A stretch of DNA of 32,522 nucleotides from a virus. Positions within the stretch are counted from its first letter, which is position 1. Each line of letters opens with the position of its first letter. Below the pieces are notes generated by a model. The model saw only the letters and a list, made by a program, of their open reading frames with translations. It did no database searches and was not told where the DNA came from. The stretch spans positions 1-32,522 of IMG/VR virus record IMGVR_UViG_3300045741_000088; one strand, given 5' to 3'. Of this stretch, positions 28,646-32,522 are shown piece by piece. The position numbers and the translations under genes were made by a program.

Positions 28646-29439
28646 TGAAGGTTTATGAGAACATCCACGAGGCTTACCTTGGTACGTTGTCCGACGTGTA
28701 CGACAACCCAGACTCTACGTCAGCTCCAAGAGGCCAGCGCGTTCGGGAGAAGTTCAACTACCAGTTCACGGTACTCAAGCCGACCACAGAAGCTGTGGTC
28801 ACTGAGGACCTAGAGCGAAACAAGACCATCGTCGAGTACTCTAAGAAGGAGTTCGACCTCTACAGCTCTGGTTCCAACTTGGCTGAGGACTTCGGCAAGG
28901 CTTCTAAGTTCTGGCTCAAGCTTGCCAACCCAGACGGTACCGTCAACTCCGCGTACGGTTACTTGATCAAGCACAACAAGTCTCACGGCTCAGACTTCGA
29001 GACCGCGCCTGAGGTGGTCGTCCCAGCTAGGTTCGAGGGCGATGGTTCAGTAACTCGAATGGTTCCGGTTAGACGCACTCCATGGGAGTGGGCTAAGGCT
29101 TCGCTGCTTGCTGATAAGGACACACGCCAAGCTATCCTTCGCTTCTCACTGCCAGAGCATCAGTGGATGGGTAACAAGGACCAGACGTGTACTCTCCACG
29201 GCTTGTTCATGATCCGAGACAACAAGCTGAACTTGACCATCAACATGCGATCCAACGATCTCACTCTAGGTCTAGTCTACGACCTTCCATGGTTTCAGTC
29301 GCTGATCTTCGACATGCGTGAAGAGCTCAAGGAAGCGTACCCAGATCTAGAGATCGGTACGTATACTCACTACGTCCACAACATCCACGTCTACGACCGA
29401 GACGAGGACAAGATCTTGAAGATGCTAGGGAGGGTTTAA
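28645..29439 (+). CDS. Thymidylate-synthase-fold enzyme, probable dCMP hydroxymethylase
   Basis: The C-terminal 120 residues contain the TS core: Arg161 in DKDTRQAIL, Cys182 in DQTCTLHGLFMI (nucleophile), 'KLNLTINMRSNDLTLGL' with Arg202-Ser203-Asn204-Asp205, and His248-Val-Tyr250 (TS 'THLY'). In TS the Asn177 that selects uracil follows Asp169 by eight residues. Here that position is Asp213 (GLVYDLPW), as in T4 dCMP hydroxymethylase (Asp179), where Asp selects cytosine. The enzyme should therefore use dCMP and methylenetetrahydrofolate to make 5-hydroxymethyl-dCMP; a dCMP methyltransferase is a possible alternative. The N-terminus to about residue 80 is less conserved. Its ATG overlaps the dCTPase stop and its stop overlaps the kinase ATG, as expected for one pathway. 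Confidence 0.75.
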   Translation: MKVYENIHEAYLGTLSDVYDNPDSTSAPRGQRVREKFNYQFTVLKPTTEAVVTEDLERNKTIVEYSKKEFDLYSSGSNLAEDFGKASKFWLKLANPDGTVNSAYGYLIKHNKSHGSDFETAPEVVVPARFEGDGSVTRMVPVRRTPWEWAKASLLADKDTRQAILRFSLPEHQWMGNKDQTCTLHGLFMIRDNKLNLTINMRSNDLTLGLVYDLPWFQSLIFDMREELKEAYPDLEIGTYTHYVHNIHVYDRDEDKILKMLGRV

Positions 29440-30080
29440 TGAAGCCGTATCCGACTAAGTTCCTCATCGACGGTATCGACCGACTCGGTAAGTCTTCTCT
29501 CATCAAGAACATCATCGACGATCTTGGCTATCACCTCGTGGTTCACTACGACAAACCTCAAGTCTTAACAGCGCTCTGCGACAAGGCTGACATGATCCAG
29601 TCGTGTCAGTTCTCAGACACCGACTACGACGAGTCGTTCAAGACCCTATCGCTGGAGAACCTAGCTCGTCGGTTGTACCAAGAAGAGGCAAACCGAGGAA
29701 TGTTTCAGCTCATCAAGTCAAACGTCCCAGTCATCTTCGATAGAACCCACCTCGGCGAGCTCGTCTACGCTCCGATGTACAGAGGTTACCCAGGTGACTA
29801 CGTATTTGACATGGAGCGCGAGATGCTCTCAGAGAAGTTCTACACCGCAGATGACGATATCAGATTGATACTCCTCACCAGTTCAAACCTAGACATGCTG
29901 GAGGATGACGGGCTATCGTTCGACCCAACGAAGAAGGGTGATGAGCAGCGCAAGTTCATCGAGGCCTTCAACCGATCCCAGATCAAGAACAAGGTCATCG
30001 TGGACGTGCACAACGGCCAAGGCGGATACAAGACGTTTGAAGAGGTATACTGCGAGGCAGTCCTCGGCTATAAAAAATAG
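29439..30080 (+). CDS. Deoxynucleoside-monophosphate kinase, thymidylate-kinase-like
   Basis: The P-loop is 'IDGIDRLGKSS' (10-20), the form found in thymidylate-kinase-like enzymes (DG.D..GKS). A strand ending in 'VIFDRTHLGELVYAPMYRGY' (98-117) gives the DR-H-E-Y segment that binds the acceptor nucleotide. The length (213 aa) suits the family. Coupled to the two preceding genes, it would phosphorylate the modified dCMP to the diphosphate, a step done in T4 by gp1. This protein does not resemble gp1 and would be a functional, not homologous, counterpart. A dTMP kinase role is also possible. The stop is followed by a gap with no terminator hairpin that I can find. Confidence 0.75.
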   Translation: MKPYPTKFLIDGIDRLGKSSLIKNIIDDLGYHLVVHYDKPQVLTALCDKADMIQSCQFSDTDYDESFKTLSLENLARRLYQEEANRGMFQLIKSNVPVIFDRTHLGELVYAPMYRGYPGDYVFDMEREMLSEKFYTADDDIRLILLTSSNLDMLEDDGLSFDPTKKGDEQRKFIEAFNRSQIKNKVIVDVHNGQGGYKTFEEVYCEAVLGYKK

Positions 30081-30149
30081 TTCACCGGCTAGATTCGACT
30101 GGGTATCATCATCACGTAAGTTGAACCCACTTTAACGGAGGGAAATAAG

Positions 30150-30431
30150 ATGGAAGTTCTAACTAATACGACGGATCCTACGAAGCTGTCTCAAAAGGAT
30201 GCGATCTTCGCGTTCACGATGGAAGCTCTGGGTCTTACTGAGAAGCCCGCTGATGCTAAGTTGAAGGACTTGGTCACGAAGGAAGTTCGTAAGATCGTCC
30301 GTCAGCGGTTGTTCGCGGCCGTAAAGGCTGGAACGGTTAAGCTCTCGAAGCAGTTCGACGACTCTAAGTTGAAGAAGTACTGCTCAAGCTTGATCAACAA
30401 CTGGGTCAAGAAGGATCCTCGCTTCAACTAA
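30150..30431 (+). CDS. Small basic protein, 93 aa
   Basis: Not recognised. Helical, Lys-rich and Cys-poor (SQKDAIFAFTMEALGLTEKP, 'LKDLVTKEVRKIVRQRLFAAVKAG', 'LKKYCSSLINNWVKKDPRFN'). The net positive charge and compact helical plan suit a DNA- or RNA-associated protein. GGAGGG precedes the ATG by seven bases, and it is the first gene after the modification operon. The 69-base gap before it carries TATCAT (30104-30109) as a possible weak -10. Confidence 0.6.
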   Translation: MEVLTNTTDPTKLSQKDAIFAFTMEALGLTEKPADAKLKDLVTKEVRKIVRQRLFAAVKAGTVKLSKQFDDSKLKKYCSSLINNWVKKDPRFN

Positions 30432-30441
30432 GGAGTAACTG

Positions 30442-30756
30442 ATGCAGTTCTTGATGGACAACTCTGTCTTGATCGTGTTCTTGATCACTGCCGCGGTGCT
30501 CGGAAGATCTGAGTACAAGCGGTACCTCCGTGAGAACGGGCTCTCCTCAGCTGAGGCCATCGCTCGTCTGAGACGTGGTATCAACGAGATTGGGGAGTCG
30601 CTGTTCCCGAAGCTGCTGGCGACGTTGTTGATCTCACTCCTGATCTCTATGGTCTCTTTCCGGGAGATCTTCGTGCCAGACGTGTTCCACATCGTGTTCC
30701 TTACGATGCTCCTCGCTAGGCCCACCAGCAAGCTCATCAAGAAGCTGTTCCAATAA
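30442..30756 (+). CDS. Small multi-span membrane protein, 104 aa
   Basis: Three hydrophobic segments: about 8-21 (VLIVFLITAAVLGR), 56-72 (PKLLATLLISLLISMVS) and 80-92 (DVFHIVFLTMLLA). A charged helix lies between the first two. The protein could be a holin or other inner-membrane protein, but nothing in the sequence confirms this. AAGGAG precedes the ATG by seven bases. It sits before the gp10-like gene. Confidence 0.65.
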   Translation: MQFLMDNSVLIVFLITAAVLGRSEYKRYLRENGLSSAEAIARLRRGINEIGESLFPKLLATLLISLLISMVSFREIFVPDVFHIVFLTMLLARPTSKLIKKLFQ

Positions 30757-30766
30757 GTTAAGTCGA

Positions 30767-30772
30767 TATAAT
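30767..30772 (+). promoter_or_regulatory. -10 element TATAAT placed for a leaderless transcript
   Basis: TATAAT ends six bases before the ATG at 30779. Standard spacing puts the transcription start on the A of that ATG. The only ribosome-site-like sequence (AGGGG) is one base from the start and is unlikely to work. Confidence 0.5.
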
Positions 30773-30778
30773 AGGGGT

Positions 30779-31546
30779 ATGTCTGACATATCCCTTAAGA
30801 TCCGCGCAGAAGCTCTAGGAAAGACCCTAGAGAACCTAGCTCCACTCGTCGAGGAGGAGATAAACGCCGCGGTGCGCAACCTAGCGCACGCTGCTTACTC
30901 CGCCATGGCCAACCGAATCCAGCAGATGCAGATCGGTGATGAGTCTAGGAAGAACTACCTTAAAGCCCTCAAGTTTCAAGACCTGGGCCAAGACTCGTAC
31001 CTGATCTACCTAGACGGCGAGTGGGCCAACAAGCTCGAGAAGGGCTTCGGGTCGTACTCGATCCGAGAGCAGCTCCTGAAGTCTCAGAAGACCGTAGGCG
31101 TCGGTTCCCGGGCTGGAGAACCGTGGGTTCAGAAGTCTAAGGACGGTCACAAGTTTGCGCACGTACCTTTCGAGCACCGAGCGACGCCGGCTCCGACCGG
31201 TGACCTGGCTCAAGACATCAGAAAGATGATGGCCAGGGGCCGTAACGGTACGGTTCAAGAACTAGGCAAGGTCTTCAAGGACGCTAGCGGGAACCCGATG
31301 GAGGGTAAGGTCGCGACCGTTCAGAAGGGCGACGCCGGCGCACCCAACCTCGAGGGCATGACCAAGTACCAGTACGTTCATCCAAAGTCAGGTCGAGTGT
31401 CCTCGGTCTACATGACGTACCGAACGGTGTCGGAGCACGGTAAGGACTGGGTCCACCCCGGTCACAAAGGATACCAGCTGTTCCAAGAGGCTGAGAAGTT
31501 CGTTGAGCAAGAGATGGACAACATCATCAAGACCCTGATAAAGTAG
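30779..31546 (+). CDS. HK97 gp10-like tail-completion/neck protein, 255 aa
   Basis: The first 110 residues show the gp10-like pattern: a long N-terminal helix with 'LENLAPLVEEEINAAVRNLAHAAYSAM' (17-43), then 'MQIGDESRKNYLKALKFQDLGQDSYLIYLDGEWANKLEKGFG' (51-91). The latter is the 'v.n....a..iE.G' section in which the protein forms a ring at the neck. The C-terminal half (after about 115) is unusual, with 'HVPFEHRATPAP' and 'YVHPKSGRVSSVYMTYRTVS', then an ending coiled helix (QLFQEAEKFVEQEMDNIIKTLIK). It should connect head and tail or terminate the tail tube. The gene lies before another tail protein in the operon. The start may be leaderless. Confidence 0.6.
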   Translation: MSDISLKIRAEALGKTLENLAPLVEEEINAAVRNLAHAAYSAMANRIQQMQIGDESRKNYLKALKFQDLGQDSYLIYLDGEWANKLEKGFGSYSIREQLLKSQKTVGVGSRAGEPWVQKSKDGHKFAHVPFEHRATPAPTGDLAQDIRKMMARGRNGTVQELGKVFKDASGNPMEGKVATVQKGDAGAPNLEGMTKYQYVHPKSGRVSSVYMTYRTVSEHGKDWVHPGHKGYQLFQEAEKFVEQEMDNIIKTLIK

Positions 31547-31564
31547 AGTCGATTAGGAGCGCGA

Positions 31565-32461
31565 ATGCAAGGTTTCATCATTCCAGAGCTTATCATTGAG
31601 TCGGTCATTCGCGACGGTCTTCAGAACGTTCGCGCTGACAAGACTATACTTGACTCGATCTTCGCCCAGCTCACCAGAGCTTACAACACCCAGAAGTACG
31701 GTACGGCCGAGATCGCCAAGATCAAGGCCCTAGTCGATCGAGACATCGCGGTCCTCTACTCGTACAACGAGGTAGACGCCAAGGACCTGGCCATCACCAT
31801 CATGGTAGGCTCAGACAACGAGAGCAAGCCCCGAGCCCATCTCGGTGACTTATACGAGGAAGTTCAAGAGCAGATCGCGGACCCAGTTGAGCTTCAGGCC
31901 CTCCACCGAGTAGACAACCTCAACGTGACCGGCTTCGACCCGCTCACCGGCAAGGTGTCGGTCACCGACGCCATGAACTTGGCTAACGTGTACCACGGCA
32001 TGATCTACGTCGACTCGGCTGGGACCGAGCACGACGTCCTCGGAGGTATAGTCAACGTCAACGGGTCCAAGGGGTTCCTGATCGGCAAACAAGACGAGGT
32101 CGATTTCTCGACCGCCACTGGGTACATAAAGTCAAGTCTGAACTTCAAGCAGTACGAGGTGAAGGGCGTCAGCGGAGACGTAAACCTGGTCATCGGGTGC
32201 CACGCTAAGGACGCTCTTACGGCTAAGTACCTGTACGTTCTCGTCAAGTACTTTATATTGTCCCGGAAGCCAGACCTGATTAAACGATGCTTCTACCTGG
32301 CTTCATACTCCGGCTCTGACTTCAACCGCGACTCATCTTACGTGGGTGATCGAGTCTACACGCGGTTCCTCATGGTTACTGGTAAGGTCGACGACACCTG
32401 GCGCTCCGACCAAGTACAGTTGATCGACAACATCGAGGTAACGGTCATCCCGGTTGACTAG
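31565..32461 (+). CDS. Neck/tail-associated structural protein, 298 aa
   Basis: Not recognised as a named family. It begins MQGFIIPELIIESVIRDGLQ, a pattern often seen in proteins just upstream of tail sheath genes in myoviruses. Residues 70-100 are acidic (DAKDLAITIMVGSDNESKPRAHLGDLYEEVQEQ). There follows a beta-rich core (TGFDPLTGKVSVTDAMN, 'GMIYVDSAGTEHDVLGGIVNV') with an 'FLIGKQDEVDFSTATGYIKSSLNFKQYEV' segment, and a helical end. The order gp10-like protein, this protein, then a further gene fits a neck-to-tail operon. TTAGGAG precedes the ATG. Confidence 0.5.
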   Translation: MQGFIIPELIIESVIRDGLQNVRADKTILDSIFAQLTRAYNTQKYGTAEIAKIKALVDRDIAVLYSYNEVDAKDLAITIMVGSDNESKPRAHLGDLYEEVQEQIADPVELQALHRVDNLNVTGFDPLTGKVSVTDAMNLANVYHGMIYVDSAGTEHDVLGGIVNVNGSKGFLIGKQDEVDFSTATGYIKSSLNFKQYEVKGVSGDVNLVIGCHAKDALTAKYLYVLVKYFILSRKPDLIKRCFYLASYSGSDFNRDSSYVGDRVYTRFLMVTGKVDDTWRSDQVQLIDNIEVTVIPVD

Positions 32462-32481
32462 AATACCCACTTGAAAAGTTA

Positions 32482-32493
32482 GGTAAAATATAG
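32482..32493 (+). promoter_or_regulatory. Phage -10-type promoter element GGTAAAATATAG (second copy)
   Basis: Identical to the 12-mer at 3622-3633. TAAAAT (32484-32489) ends five bases before the ATG at 32495, with no ribosome site between, again predicting a leaderless start. Confidence 0.5.
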
Positions 32494-32494
32494 C

Positions 32495-32522
32495 ATGAGT
32501 CGTAAAAGGAAGACCCCTGAGG
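32495..32522 (+). CDS. Start of a further gene (3' end outside window)
   Basis: Only nine codons are visible (MSRKRKTPE...), and the frame stays open to the end of the window. The basic N-terminus gives no family. It may be a tail sheath or other tail protein given the context, but this cannot be tested here. Confidence 0.4.

Noticed and set aside
28196-30080. Reading the operon as a plain dTMP pathway (dUTPase, thymidylate synthase, thymidylate kinase)
   Set aside because: Possible from family membership alone, but the TS-fold protein has Asp where uracil-specific enzymes have Asn. It is kept as the main alternative explanation.
1-32522. tRNA genes, CRISPR arrays, insertion sequences, reverse transcriptase or diversity-generating repeats
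   Set aside because: None seen: no cloverleaf with CCA-type end, no regularly spaced repeats, no transposase or RT motif. A program search would be more sensitive.

Overview
The window reads as part of the genome of a large tailed bacteriophage. It shows dense gene packing with stop/start overlaps (ATGA, TAATG, TGATG), Shine-Dalgarno-led genes, a head-morphogenesis block (prohead protease, scaffold-like protein, major capsid protein), tail fibre and spike genes, neck/tail-completion candidates and a phage sigma factor. Base composition is close to balanced. No host gene or tRNA is visible, so the host is not identified; the promoters and ribosome sites are those of a bacterium. The neck-type proteins at the right end suggest a contractile-tailed (myovirus-like) particle, but this is inference.

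Layout. 1-2189: a protein-quality-control cassette (trigger-factor-like PPIase domain, GroES-like co-chaperonin, ClpP-like protease) followed by a Cas4/RecB-type nuclease with a probable Fe-S cluster. 2272-6944: a membrane-anchored ClpP-like protease, a small HTH protein, prohead protease, scaffold-like protein and major capsid protein, closed by a strong terminator. 6989-8247 (minus): six very small genes of unknown function. 8344-10561: small genes including a UDG-fold protein and a P-loop kinase. 10649-19798: tail fibre and two tandem paralogous beta-helix spike genes with a G8-like region. 19808-25782: possible lysis proteins, adaptor and structural proteins, and a structured intergenic RNA that looks like an attenuator. 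25779-28021 (minus): sigma70-family factor, a membrane zinc-ribbon protein and a small unknown. 28196-30080: a nucleotide-modification operon (gp56-like dCTPase/dUTPase, TS-fold enzyme with an Asp in the base-discriminating position, nucleotide kinase), best read as making 5-hydroxymethyl-dCTP or another C5-modified dCTP. 30150-32522: small proteins, a gp10-like tail-completion protein, a second neck/tail protein and the first codons of another gene.

How it works together. Most transcription units begin with a recurrent -10-like element (GGTATAATTAAG or GGTAAAATATAG type) just after the previous stop codon, generally without a convincing -35. The window also encodes a full sigma factor whose promoter-contact residues differ from those of the host housekeeping sigma, and an HTH protein beside the capsid genes. 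A phage-specific transcription programme driving morphogenesis is a reasonable model. At two sites the -10 lies exactly where transcription would start on the A of the ATG, which predicts leaderless mRNAs. The most notable systems are the modified-cytosine pathway, the chaperone/protease cassette and the attenuator-like RNA.
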